Positions 25,929-38,258 of a stretch of DNA of 64,000 bases are shown here, in pieces. The position numbers were made by a program, and so were the translations under genes. This stretch comes from Gymnothorax reevesii (taxonomy: Eukaryota > Chordata > Actinopteri > Anguilliformes > Muraenidae). The stretch covers positions 10,439,895-10,503,894 of the forward strand of contig CM056584.1 in NCBI GenBank assembly GCA_029721435.1, read 5' to 3'. A model generated the notes under the pieces. That model had not been told where the DNA came from, searched no databases, and worked only from the letters and a program-made list of their open reading frames with translations. How positions within the stretch are numbered: the stretch's first letter is position 1; each line of letters starts with the position of its first letter.

Positions 25929-26172
25929 GCCCAGGTCGAGGTCTACAGGCTCAGTAGAAGTGCAGCGTTTCTAAATCTCCTCAGACATGCAAGAATGCTT
26001 TGTTGCGTACGAGGGGCTGCGGGGCTTTTTTTTTGGGGGGGGGGGGGGGGGGTCACAGAAAGGTCGCGGTCCCTCTCTCAGGCTGTGTCCCCATGTGACA
26101 CGTTAGCGCCGTTATTTATTTTTAAAGCGAACTCAGTCTTCCTTCAGTTTTAACTGCCCAGTCTTTCTACCC

Positions 26173-26212
<40 letters not shown>

Positions 26213-28464
26213 ACACAGAAACACACACACAGTATAAATCATCATCCTCTAAACTGCAGAAAAGCAGGTCCTGGGAAGAACCGAGGGAGAACTTATGAAA
26301 TGACATCTGATCCGCTCGAGGGAGCGCAGGGTTGCCCTGATGTGATGGGAACAGGGGACGAGGGATGGGGGGGGGGGACTGCTGTCAGTCCCCCCCCCCA
26401 AAAGGCCCATTATTGTCCGGGGTGGGGTTAATCGGGCTCAGGACCAGGGCGAGGAAAGTTACAGAGCAACATCGTCCAAGGAAAACAGGCACAGGACGCT
26501 GACACCGCACACGGACAATCAGCAGCGAGAAAAGCGAAGAAGGAAATTCACAATTCATCACTCAGTGGCTAAATTAAGCCGCTGAGGGAACCAGCCAGTG
26601 AGCTGCCAGGGTCTCGAGGGGAGGGGGAGGGGGTGGGGGGGGAGCTGAGGGAGGCCAGCGGCCATTTTCCTCAAGTCAAGGGTGCTTGTGGAAAAGTACG
26701 GAGTGATGGGTGGGGAGCTGGTGCTGCTCTTTGGGTGGGGGAGAGGTGGAGTTTGAGAAGTCGCCCACTTTCAAAATGAACGACAGGGACCGAACAAACG
26801 CGGGCCTCTTTCAACTCCCGAGTGACCAGCGAGGGACAAGACGAGCATTTATCACACTGAACGGAGCCGAGGATCCCATTGGAGGGCAGAACACAAACCC
26901 ATCGCTCCCAGAGCCCTTCCATGAGTCACGACGCTGGGTCCTCGACCTCGAGCTGCAAAAAAAGTTTCCTCCAGCATCCATTACTCCTCTTCTCCTGAAA
27001 CTTCTCCGTCTTCCTCTTATCAAAAAGCATGAGCGTCAAATATTGAGTTTCAAAGCGGCTGAGCCGACCCCTCCAGTCCTCCCAAACCCCTCACCCCCAA
27101 TTTCTTCCCGTGCCGGAGAGAGGACTCTCAGCAGCGCTTTGTACGAGCCTGTTCTCACTTAGCACAGCTCTCACAGTACGCCGAGTGTGGGCGGGTAGGG
27201 GCATTTAAGATCACTGGAAAGCGCTCAAAAAAATGTAAAAAAAAAGACATAAAAGACAAAGAGGCTCAGAGAGACGCGTCCTAATTTCAGGCGAGGATAG
27301 CGATAGCACAACATGTGCTGAACGAAGCACGCAATGAAGAAAAACAGCGAGAGAGAGCGAGGAGAAAAGAAAAAAAGAGAGGTGGCTGTTCTTTGTGATT
27401 AGAGGCATTTAAGAGGACGGGTAAGAATAGGGCTTTACCTTCTAAAAAAGCGAGAGATTTAACCCGCCGGTGATATAATTGCCAGCGCAGCCGCCGTGTT
27501 GGCGGGATTTGGCTTGGCACCGGGGTGCCACAATCGAGGCTGCCAGAGCTGGCACCACAGGTAAGCACAGTTTACGCATCAAAGTGAAAGAACACACTGT
27601 AAACACCTCGTCCACCACTGCCCTGTTTAACAACCCTACCGACTTGAAGAAACAAAGAATGAAAAGAAGGAAAAAGGCAAGATGAGAGGGTGTAAAAAAT
27701 AAAGGAAGGAAGATGACTTTGGGGGGACCTGTGCACCAGGTTTATTAGTTTTGCGCAGGCACAGCCCAGCCACCCCCGGTCACCCCAGCTACAGAATGAG
27801 GTCCCCAAGGCCTCGTGCTCAAGGTTTCTGGTTCGGGGCGTGACCTGAGGGGCAGTGGGGTGTCGTGGGGGTGGGTCGGGGGTTTAGGTAGCCAGGGCCT
27901 GTGAGAAATTGAGCTTCAGCCAGACCAGGGAGCTTCAGCAGGGACCTCAAATAGAGCTACACTGCCTGACACCATCTCCCCCCCAAACTCTCCCTGCTGC
28001 TGTTTCTCTTTGAGTTAAAGGCCATGCGGGAGAGCACACACACGTACAGTGCTTGTAAATCACACTCCATAATGGATGTCACTTCCTGCTTTCTTAGTGA
28101 AAGAGAGCGTGCGCTCGATGGACTCCACGGGGCACACTGCTCTCACTCTCTGCCATCACCCTGTCACACTCCCACAGTTCACTTCTCACGTAGCACGGGG
28201 ACACATTAAGGACCGGGCAGTGGGAAGGGAGGGGGGTGTTACAGTCCACTCATCATAAACCATTACAATTTGACCAAGTTTGTATTTGTTTTCCTTCTGT
28301 ATGAAAGCAAACGGGGCATTATGCACAGTCCTTTCATTGGAAAATACATACACACACGCAAACATACGAACATCCTCATTATCTGAGGCTACAGCTGCTG
28401 CAGGTGTAAGACGGCACGTACCACAGCTCACAGAGCACCTGTCTCTTCATGACCAAGCAGAACA
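23690..28464 (-). other. pdgfa: pdgfa intron 4, distal part
   Basis: Part of the 9.3-kb intron between exons 4 and 5. Holds GT repeats (25060-25420), a CT microsatellite (25846-25925), an 18-G run (26035-26052), a CA microsatellite (26177-26232) and G-rich sequence (26360-26400, 26615-26645). No exon seen on either strand. Confidence 0.6.
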
Positions 28465-29660
28465 TCACCCACAGCACCAACCTACAGCTCCAATGTACTG
28501 CACTAACCTACTGCTCAAACCCACAGCACCAACCTACAGCTCCAATGTACTGCACTAACCTACAGCTCAAACCCACAGCACCAACCTACAGCTCCAATGT
28601 ACTGCACTAACCTACAGCTCAAACTCACAGCACCAACCTACAGCTCAAACCCACAGCACCAACCTACAGCTCCAATGTACTGCACTAACCTACAGCTCAA
28701 ACCCACAGCACCAACCTACAGCTCAAACCCACAGCACTAACCTACAGCTCAAACCCACAGCACCAACCTACAGCTCAAACCCACAGCACCAACCTACAGC
28801 TCAAACCCACAGCACCAACCTACAGCTCACACCCACAGCACTAACCTACAGCTCAAACCCACAGCACCAACCTACAGCTCAAACCCACAGCACCAACCTA
28901 CTGCTCAAACCCACAGCACCAACCTACAGCTCCAATGTACTGCACTAACCTACAGCTCAAACCCACAGCACCAACCTACAGCTCCAATGTACTGCACTAA
29001 CCTACAGCTCAAACTCACAGCACCAACCTACAGCTCAAACCCACAGCACCAACCTACAGCTCAAACCCACAGCACCAACCTACAGCTCAAACCCACAGCA
29101 CCAACCTACAGCTCCAATGTACTGCACTAACCTACAGCTCAAACCCACAGCACCAACCTACAGCTCAAACCCACAGCACTAACCTACAGCTCAAACCCAC
29201 AGCACCAACCTACAGCTCAAACCCACAGCACCAACCTACAGCTCAAACCCACAGCACTAACCTACAGCTCAAACCCACGGCACCAACCTACAGCACCAAC
29301 CTACAGCTCCAATGTACTGCACTAACCTACAGCTCAAACCCACAGCACCAACCTACAGCTCAAACCCACAGCACTAACCTACAGCTCAAACCCACAGCAC
29401 CAACCTACAGCTCAAACCCACAGCACCAACCTAATGCTCAAACCCACAGCACCAACCTACAGCTCCAATGTACTGCACTAACCTACTGCTCAAACCCATA
29501 GCACCAACCTACAGCTCCAATGTACTGCACTAACCTACAGCTCAAACCCACAGCACCAACCTACAGCTCAAACCCACAGCACCAACCAACAGCTCCAACC
29601 CACAGCACCAACCTACAGCACCATCCAACAGTTCCAACCAACAGCACCAACCCACAGCTC
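28465..29660. repeat. 26-bp minisatellite with two unit types
   Basis: About 40 tandem copies of a 26-bp unit. Type A is CCTACAGCTCAAACCCACAG + CACCAA; type B is CCTACAGCTCCAATGTACTG + CACTAA, and hybrids with A bodies and CACTAA ends occur. The two types alternate in recurring blocks, so the array grew partly by duplication of multi-unit blocks. It decays into CACCAACC-like repeats up to about 29850. It lies inside pdgfa intron 4. No coding role: 26 is not a multiple of three. Confidence 0.95.
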
Positions 29661-31978
29661 CAACCACCACACCAAGTCAGAGCACCAATCATAATATCAC
29701 CTCATAGAACTGTCCACTATGCCAACGCATAGCGCATACCAAAGCCCAACTCAGAGCACCATCCAGAATATCAACTTATAACACCAACCACAGTACCAAG
29801 TCAGCGCACCATCCATGACACCAACTCATTGCACCAACCAGGACACACAACATTCACCTCAAAACTCACTCCAAAACATGGACATTTTCCAGCCCAAAAA
29901 ATATCATGAACTGCTGCCAACTCAAGCATGAATCTCATGCAAAAAAAAACTTCAAGTTCAGAGCCTTGTCAAGGCAATGCATAATAAACAGAAAGTCAGA
30001 ATGAGGAATGTACTCAGATGGAGAGAGACAGGCAACGATTGAAGGCAAATCAGTGATAAAGTCGGGAAATATTCTAACATGCAGTTATTTTGGGCACAGT
30101 CCAACAGTTATCTCCTCACCCAAAAGTTTTGCTCCATTTTTTTATTCCCTCGCCGGTCTCTCCCTTAATGCTTATCACTCACACAGCAATTTAAGCAATT
30201 TTTCTGAGTGTTTGTCTATTATTTCAACAAGCGCTCTCAAAACTCAGAGCGCGCCGGACGTTTTGAAAGTAGCTCTGAAAGTTAATGCCCCAGAATAATG
30301 CTCCATGCCCAAAGGCTCAGCCCCCATTGAGGGCTGCTTTTCGGTAATAATGGACCCAAAATAGGCCCAAAATAACATCCTGATATCAGGAATGGGCCCC
30401 TAGAGTAATCCTAGCTTCCGATTTCTTTTTTTTCCCCCAGCTTACAAACTTCTCTTGGTTTATTACGTCTCTGCTAACAAGCCATGGCTTGAATAAACAT
30501 TTTTCTATCTGGCAAAGTCAGATTTTCTAATAAAAAGCAAGATAAATAAAGAAGTAAAGTGCAATGGTTTGGATCTTCAGAGCAGGGACTTTTGAAAAGG
30601 AATAAAGGACTATATGTTCCGTGTGTTTATTTTCCCATCCTGTCAGAACACAAGAAAAACAGCTCAGCGTGACAGACGGCATTTTTAGGCTTTTAATAAA
30701 CTGCCCCATCTCACCCCCCCAGCTCCCTCCACCTCTCCCTGCAGCCTAAAAAAGCACACTGAAACCCCATTCAAGAAAGCGAAGGGGGGCTGGTTTAAAA
30801 AAAAAAAACCTGGCAACAGACAGCGTTCCTCGCTCACAATATCCCGCACATCTCCGAACCACAGGGGTCAGCAGAGCTGACCTTTTCCGGAATAGACCCC
30901 GGCTATGAGCTCCAAGCTCACCCCCGCCGCCCCCTGCCCGAACGCGCTTGCAAAAAGTGCTTAGTCACACCCCTGGCGTGCGATGATGTCACGGTCAGAC
31001 TTGAAGAGAAGGGGAAGCCGGTGACATAATTGGAAAGGGTCTTTTCTTCTGTCGTTCCCAGTAGCTTCAATTCAGCCAGGCTCTTCTTCAATGGAGCTCA
31101 TTCAGCCGGCTCTTATGACACATCACACTGTGGGGGGGGGGGGCGTGGGCTCTCATTGGCTAATCAGGGACTGCCCTCGCTCAGTCACAAATGGTGGGTG
31201 GAGTGGGAGGCATGATTTAGCGATTGACAGGATGGCGGGGGTGACTAAGATCCGGGGGGTCCCCGGTTTGATTAAAACGGGCTCCCACAATGGGACGCCA
31301 GTCCATTCCGCCGCTAACGGCACCCGTGGCGATTTCCTTCACCCTTCTAACTCAAGCACAAATGCAAAAATAGGCCAGTCCTTATTAGAACGAGAGATGA
31401 CCGCACATCCGCCCGTCCCCACCCGACCGGAGACTGGTGTTCCGGAGTCGGCGGGCGGGGCCGGGGGGGGTGGGAAAGGGAGGGGGGAGGAGACCAGGGT
31501 GGATGCGGCACCGCTTTTATTATCGCAAGCCTAGCTGCCGCGGCTATCAGGAGCCGGCATCTCCAGAGCAGATCCTCAGGCCTCATGGCGTAATGCTAAC
31601 AGGGGGGTTGCATGACAACAGACAGCGAGCGTCTCGCTGGACTGTGACAAAACAGATCAGGGAGAGAGAATGACACACATAGGTGGCCCACACACACACA
31701 CAAAATCAAATCTTATCTTTCAATCAGTTTAAGCCTGTATTTTGTTTGTATTGCTAGGGGTGCGATACTCTGGGCATGGTGTCTCTCGCCTGAAATGACC
31801 GTATCATGACATCACGCATGCAAGTGGGACAACTGCACCATCGAGAGAAACAAACCAAAACACACTAAACAGTGTCTCTGCCACTCAAGCCTGGCGCTTG
31901 AGAGCAATACAGGCTTCGAGGCGCGAGATCACAAATGAACGTGGTTCTTCACTGAACATTCCCATGATGATGTCACAG
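29661..31978 (-). other. pdgfa: pdgfa intron 4, middle part
   Basis: Decayed minisatellite edge to about 29850, then unique sequence with poly-A (30799-30808) and a 12-G run (31132-31143). No exon or mobile element with clear ends. Confidence 0.5.
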
Positions 31979-32333
31979 GCTATGTCCGCACTAATACGTT
32001 TTCTTAACGCCATTTTAAAACTGAAACAATCTCCGTCCTGCACGCGTACGTCGCAGCACGGTTTCAGAAATTCTCTCCGTCCATTCTCATACAGCAGAAG
32101 CCGCAAATCACATGACCATTCACGTAGACTGAGCGTGCCCGGACCGGCGTAAACAGGAAGCATATCATCTACACTGCAGTCAGTTGCTTAATGGCAGAAA
32201 GCGAACGAGGGCGTCTGCGTCATCGTTTTGTCTGCCCATCCACACGACAACGCAGTCCCGGAGTTCCACATCTAAAATGGGGTTCGCTACGCGAAAACGT
32301 TTCAAAACAAAAACATATTAGTCTGGACGTAGC
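31979..32333. mobile_element. DNA transposon fragment with GCTAYGTCC ends
   Basis: The left end GCTATGTCCGCACTAATACG + TTTTC is mirrored by the reverse complement of the right end GCTACGTCCAGACTAATATG + TTTTT, and both continue into AAACTGAAAC / TTTTGAAACG. About 355 bp, with no transposase. A hAT-like non-autonomous element is my best guess; no convincing 8-bp target duplication remains. Lies in pdgfa intron 4. Confidence 0.65.
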
Positions 32334-32557
32334 TACAGACACTACTGATAATTTTATGAAGCAATGGTCTTCCAGACCACAGAAATATAAAAAGAACATC
32401 TCAAAAAACACTGATATAGACCTGCGGATGTTTGCGCTTGTTTTATGGGAGTAAGGGTTCAATTGCGCACATAAGAGCATTTATGCACAAAAGTGCGAAT
32501 ATGAGAATGTCCATATTTATGTGCTTCAATATGAGTATGCAGTATGTAAGGATGTGC

Positions 32558-32987
32558 GTGTGTGTGTGTGAGGGTGTTTTCACCTTTACAGTGCTGTGTC
32601 GGCGGTGGGACAGATGTGTGTATATATGAGTGTGTGTTGGTGTGCTCTCACCTTCATGATGCGTTGCTGATGGTGGGATGGGTGTGTGCTAGTAGGGTGT
32701 GTGTGTATATATATATATATTCGTGTGAGCACACTCTCACCTTTGCAGTACGGTGGGGACGGCAGGACGGCTGTGCGTGTATATATGTGTATATATGTGT
32801 ATATATATATCTGTGTTTGCGCTCTCTCACCATTACAGTGCGGTGGTGACAGCGGGACGGGCGAGATATGTTTATTTGTGTTAGCGTGCTCTCACCTTTA
32901 CAGTACCGCGTTAGCAGTAAGACTGGTGTGTTTATAGATGTGTGTATATATACATGTGTAAATATATTTGCATTAGCGGTCTCTCAC
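32558..32987 (-). repeat. tandem array of the pdgfa exon 4 donor junction in intron 4
   Basis: Five imperfect units of about 65-92 bp follow the real exon 4 donor. On the minus strand each unit starts with about 30 bases resembling the last 30 of exon 4 (CCGTCCCGCC.., CACCGNACTGTAAAG) followed by GTGAGAG or a close variant, then 30-60 bases of AC/AT-rich sequence. Exon-like ends with GT at the next base fall at 32896, 32831, 32741, 32652 and 32584 (the last with GTGAAAA); the true one is 32988. This is a minisatellite whose unit includes a functional-looking 5' splice site. A stop codon (TAA) just inside the intron means any extended exon would truncate the protein. Confidence 0.88.
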
Positions 32988-33175
32988 CTTTACAGTTCGG
33001 TGGTGCCGGCGGGACGGGTGGCAGCGCATGTTGCTGGTGTTGCAGCACCCTGTGCAGCGCTTCACCTCCACACACGGCGGCCAGATCAGGAAGTTGGCGG
33101 AGGTGGGATCGATCTGGCTTCGCGGGATCTCGTAGATCACCGTCCGCGTCTTACAGACCGCGGGCACTGCTTCCT
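32988..33175 (-). CDS. pdgfa: pdgfa coding exon 4 (PDGF cystine-knot domain, first part)
   Basis: Core of the growth-factor domain: 188 bp, phase 1 in, phase 0 out, acceptor TGTGCAG and donor AAAG|GTGAGAG. It encodes [40 protein letters not shown] and [18 protein letters not shown] in order, nearly identical to vertebrate PDGF-A. Six of the eight conserved cysteines lie here (AVC, PPC, KRC, TGCC, MRC), and the N-T-S glycosylation sequon after the CC pair is kept. The sequence around the donor has been copied five times into the adjoining intron (see the array at 32558-32987). Reading through the donor gives a stop after four codons. Confidence 0.98.
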
Positions 33176-36011
33176 CTGCACAGCAGATCAGCACAGAAAC
33201 AAATTAATTACTTTTATAATCAATAACCATTCCAACAAAGATAGTATTTACATATTTGTACAGTGACGTGATTCGGGTCGGTGTTCCAGTACTTGAGTGT
33301 GGGCAGAGATATTGTCACCTTTCCTTTTTCTAGAATTTAATCCTCACTGTGTTCTAGGGATCTAGGAATTTCAGTGTCTTTTATGCAGTATCACTTACAA
33401 AGTACAAATCAGATGCTGATCATGCACTTCATAGCATAGAGTCTACAGCCCATTCACATGTGCTGCTACAGACAGGCTTCTGAGTTAATAGCGCAGACTA
33501 AAAGTCACAAAAAACAGGAAGAAAAGAGCATGAATAAGGGAAGAAGAGGGAAGAAAGTGTGACGTGTTTCCAGGAGAAGAGAGAAAGGCAGAAGAGTGAG
33601 AATTGGGAATAAAGAAACAGGGAGGGAGGGAGATGGAGAGAGAGAGGGAGAGAGAGGGAGAGAGAGAGAGAGAGGGAGAGAGAGAGAGAGAGAGAGATGG
33701 AGAGAGCGACAGCACCCAGGCTGATTTCACACCCACACACCACTGCGCAGTCAGCCGGGCGGTGGCCTGGGTTCAGGGTTACTCACTGGGGGTCATAAAT
33801 TTGCCCCCCCAACCCCATTCAGAGGGGCCTGAGGTAGAACCTAAATCCACAGAAAAGCCACAAGGCAGGTGAAGCACAGCAGACAGCCAACATGCAACCC
33901 CTCCCTCCCCCATCCCTTTCCCAAGCTGCTTTGCACGCGTGCACACACAACCCTTTATGGCGAGGGACTCTCTCCGGTGCGACACGCTAATCGCGGCGCA
34001 CATGCGCACATGCTGGGGCCAGGCAACCTATTTCATTAATCCCAGCATGGTGTGAGGGCGTCACAGGAGAGTGTTCTAGAAGCCAGTCTGAGAATTCTGA
34101 ACAAACGTAGCACAAGGCTTCAGCTGGTCTAAACCCCACTGTCTGAATAAGCATGACCCTCAATGGAGATATATTGAAGAGGGCGCGTTTTAGTGTGAGT
34201 AACACATCAAACACATGCTTTTAATAAAAGCACAATATAAAATTTAAATTTAGTTTTATTGAATGAGACAAGAGGCTCCAAACTTGACACAGGAGCAACA
34301 AGTAACAGTAACTCAGTTGAAAAAGAAAAAGCGGAAATAAGTTCAATTTCAAAGGACTAGAAAATAGAACCTACAGTTGCCCTGCTCAGATAAATGAGGG
34401 CATGTGGTTCCTGCCAAGACTGTGTGTAAACCGAATGTTTTCGCAGTGACGTGGCTCACAGTCTCAGACAGGGTGACCTCATGCCGGTCTCTGGTTAACG
34501 CAAAACCGGGTCAGAAAGGTGAGTCAAACCCGGCAGGTATGCACACAACACACAGCTTCTGCTGCAGCGGGGGGGGGGGGGGCTCCCCTAAACCAGTGTC
34601 CCGCACTCCGCAGAACTAGGGCGGGGCCGATCTGCCCTGGAACATTGCAAGCCTGGACTTGAACGGAGAATATCTGAAATTCCCTCGCTCCAGGATGCAT
34701 TTTTCCACCCCGTCTCCCTCGTCATCGAGCGCTGAAGCTCATAAAAAGACCTGCTGATGCTTACAAAAGAACTACTGACTTTTCTGCCCTTTCCTCTTCC
34801 TGTATTTTTCTCAGCCAATCAAAAAGCTGAAACTTCCTTCTTGCCATTGGCCCAAGATAATGGCGAACTAGTCTGATTTACAGTAAATAAATAAACACAA
34901 ATTCTAACTGGACCAAGCCCGCGAGAGTCAAGTGGAATCTCACTATCTTAAGGAAGCCGTACCTGGAAACACCAGCACCACCATATATTAAATCATTACA
35001 GCCATCAGATGCGAATTTGATTGATACTGCTCTTTTTCTGACAAAGCAACAGACAGGTCAATAGACTAAGCAGGAGCAAATCCCCTCTGGACCAACATGG
35101 TGTTTAGAGCCTTGAGGGCCTTGCTCAACAGCCTAAGACTGCCACTGGTCTTATTGCGGCTGTTTTTGAACATCTTAGCCAGTGTTGCATAACCAGTTCC
35201 CAGGCTATACCCGGTCATCTCCCTGACTCTGCACTTAATCAACTCATGCGGCCGAGGGTTCGACCCCCAGTCCCCACAGCATATTCAGCACCCCAGTCCC
35301 ACCACTGAAGGCCTGTTTCCACCGCAGGAACTTCAGGGTAATTTTTACGGGGCCGGGGCTGTTGTTGTGTCTCTCCACCGCTGGAACCACCCCCGAAGGA
35401 CAGGGTACCGGAACTTTTACAAGGGCTAAAAAAGTCCCTGCCTCGGAGAAGCTACTCTGAATGGCCCCGAAAAACTCCTGGGTGGGGCTTGGGGTTTACT
35501 TCGCACTGATTGGATTTACTCAGGGCAGAATGTAACGTCTACAGAAAGCGACAAAATATCCGGCATTTTTAAAACTCAGCAGACGATGAGGGGTCGCTTT
35601 TTTAAAAGGAGTTCTCCTACTTCGCCCTACACAGCAGTTGAAAGGGCCGAGTGAGAAGACGTTCTTGTAGTAGTTCCTGCCCCCCAAATACTACCAGGAA
35701 CTTCTTCGGTGGAAACGGGCCTTAAGTGCACCCCCCTCTACTGTGTCCCCATCTGACTGAATAAATACTACATACACAAAGAAGGAATGCAATGCATCAA
35801 CAATACATAAACATGAGCCTCTGAGATGAAATCACTTCCTCTCCACCAGCTACTTTTCGTTCGTTGCCTCGGCCGCAACAAGGTAAGGAAAGCCTCGTGT
35901 AAATTACTATGAAATCAAGGAAAAGGGATGGAAATTCTGAAGGAAGAAGGGAAGAAACAGAACAGAGGAGTGTGGAAAATGTAGATGGTCCCCAAGCTAA
36001 CATTGGCTCAC
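33176..36011 (-). other. pdgfa: pdgfa intron 3
   Basis: 2.8 kb with correct GT and AG ends. Holds a GA microsatellite (33628-33712), a G-run (34570-34582) and the transposon at 35309-35722. Confidence 0.8.
35309..35722. mobile_element. MITE with AGGCCYGTTTCCACCG inverted ends
   Basis: Left AGGCCTGTTTCCACCGCAGG + AACTTC, right end reverse complement AGGCCCGTTTCCACCGAAGA + AGTTCC: about 26 bases of inverted repeat bounding 414 bp inside pdgfa intron 3. No coding capacity; the superfamily is not assigned. Confidence 0.7.
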
Positions 36012-36119
36012 CGATGCTTCTCTTCCTCCTGGTGTGGATCTGAGAGCTCTTCAGGTCAGAGTACCTGGAGGAGTGGTCCTTGTGGTACTTTGGCTTCGGA
36101 TCCTCAAGGACCTCATTGT
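36012..36119 (-). CDS. pdgfa: pdgfa coding exon 3 (propeptide end and furin site)
   Basis: Second propeptide exon, 108 bp, phase 1 in and phase 1 out. Acceptor GTGCAG (36122-36120) and donor CG|GTGAGC (36012/36011). The first half (NEVLEDPKPKYHKDHSSRYS) is diverged from mammalian PDGF-A, but the end reads H-T-R-R-K-R-S-I, giving the dibasic RRKR cleavage site that frees the mature growth factor, followed by S-I-E-E-A across the junction exactly as in vertebrate PDGF-A. Introns on either side are about 5.2 kb (to exon 2) and 2.8 kb (to exon 4). Confidence 0.93.
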
Positions 36120-38214
36120 CTGCACCTCACCAGAACAAAAGCATAACCTGTGTTACTTTCCCTCTCAATCACACACACACACACACACACACACCTGTAT
36201 GCCTCATACACTCACAAAATTAGACTGAAAGGAGGGGAAGGCACCACCAAACCAGTGACCCATTAATAAAACAGGAACCTCCAGGGAGCTGTTGTAAGTC
36301 TGTATAGAGCGGAACTGCAAAAGACTCTCAATTGAGGGACAGATCAACACTCATTGTAGTCTATATTTATTTTTACCATGGGCTATTAAGCTGGTGTGTG
36401 CGCCTGGTTGATTCAGTAAATCCAGATCCCCCCACCATCAGCACTAATTCCCAACCCAGGTAACACAAGACATGATTGTACTGTTACTGAAATATGTTAC
36501 AACATTGGCAATACGTTATAGCAACTCATTGTGATCATATTTTGAATGAGCTGGGATTGCGGGCTGCTGTGCTTTTATTTCCATAACACAGTGTAAATAG
36601 TCTCCACCCTGCATCAAACATTAATCCAAATGTGTGAGACTATAACTGCCCAATAAATCCCATCTGACTTTGAGCGCATTCGTGGCGGGTGCAGAGAAGA
36701 TACCGGCAGGTGGTTTCGCCCGCGAGTGTGGTGAGGGGGTGAAGAACATGCCAGATTATAACTGGCGGGTTGGCGCTAATTGCTTGCTCATTTTCCGGGC
36801 CTGAGAAATGGGCAGACTTTTCATTTTCGCTGCTTTAAGCGCGCTGACTGTGCACTTTTACTGATTACAGGGATCTACCACCGCTGTCTCTCTCACACAC
36901 ACACACACACACATGCAGTCAGTCGCACTCCTATCCCGCTCAACCACAAGACGAGTCGCCCTCACCTCGTTAGCCATGCCACAAGAGGGGGAGGGTGCTT
37001 AAAGTGGCACCTTACCCACATTACTCTGAGGTCAAAGTGATCCTTAGAGGGCAGAGAGCACCAGTTTTGTTATATGGGTATATAATAGGAGCTTTATACC
37101 TGATCCTTAATTTGGAGCCACACCTGTTATATCCATGGAAGTCTCCTGAGCAGAGTTATCTTTGATAAGCCCTGGCCGTTCGCCTGATGGAACCCAATCA
37201 TCGCGCAGGATTTTGTCGCAGTTCCACGCTGGACGGGACCAAAGGCGCCGCTGAGGCATTCCGATGCCGCGGCCAGAGATTGTGCTTTTTATGAATGGTG
37301 TGTGCACCCAGTTCACAAATAGTGTTCCGGAAAGTTTGCACGAAGGGCGTATGCACCGAGAAAAGGAACAAATTCTCACTCCCCCACTCCTCCTCGTTTA
37401 GCTACCCCCCCACCTACAAAATCACATGCCCATGAACTCCGTCCTCCGACGCTGGCTGCTGCCATAGCGACCTTAAGCCTTGAGCAAACCGACCACTGAC
37501 GCTGCCACACGAACAGGCGTACACAGGCCTTCCAGGTTCAAAAGTCATATCCTTTTGCACCGAAAACTGGCGGCCACAAAAGAACCGGCTTCACCTTTCC
37601 CTCCTCCACCCACACACCAATCCTAAACCCTTTCACCTTGACCGCTCATCTTTACAGCCCGGCATTTCGCCGTTTGTTATTCCGCCGGACGACACTGTTC
37701 CGGGCTCGTCTGGCTTCGGCTGGGTAAATATTGTCCTAGTGGCAATGTGTGGGCTTGAGGAGAAAGGGGAGTTTCCGCCTGGCTGTCAGCCGGTCGATCG
37801 GAGAGCCGTGACCCGTCGCGCGGTCAGACGTAAAAAGCGCAGCGGGGCCGCCCGGGTGGTAATGTCTCCCCAGAGCGCTGAGGCGGGACTTGTTTTACTT
37901 ACAGCACCGCCGCACCGGCACAGAGGGGGAGGCATTAGTCAAATTTGGGGGCTCGCGCTCGTCCACGCGCAGGACTGCACAGTGGCCTTGCAAAAACAGC
38001 TCACTTCAAGCGAGCTCATTCATGTTCAGAACACACACATTAAACACTCCCTCACACGCTTCTACGAGCAGACATGCATGTTAACACGCGAAACGAGAAA
38101 ACGTGCAAAAGAAGGCGATGCATACAAAATGAACACATAGACACACATACATACAGACAATAACTGACAACGCGCCTCCACCCAATGACATTTACACACC
38201 AAACATGTTCATAT

Positions 38215-38258
<44 letters not shown>

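Noticed and set aside
28465..29660. CRISPR-like regular repeat array
   Set aside because: Repeats are directly tandem with no unique spacers, two unit types alternate, and the array sits inside a vertebrate intron.
32973..33194. Taking the 73-codon minus-strand frame as a single-exon gene
   Set aside because: Only 32988-33175 is exon; the ends of the frame are intron sequence past clear AG and GT splice sites.
35230..35275. tRNA gene (GGGTTCGACCCCC looks like a B box)
   Set aside because: No A box at the right distance upstream and no cloverleaf could be drawn.
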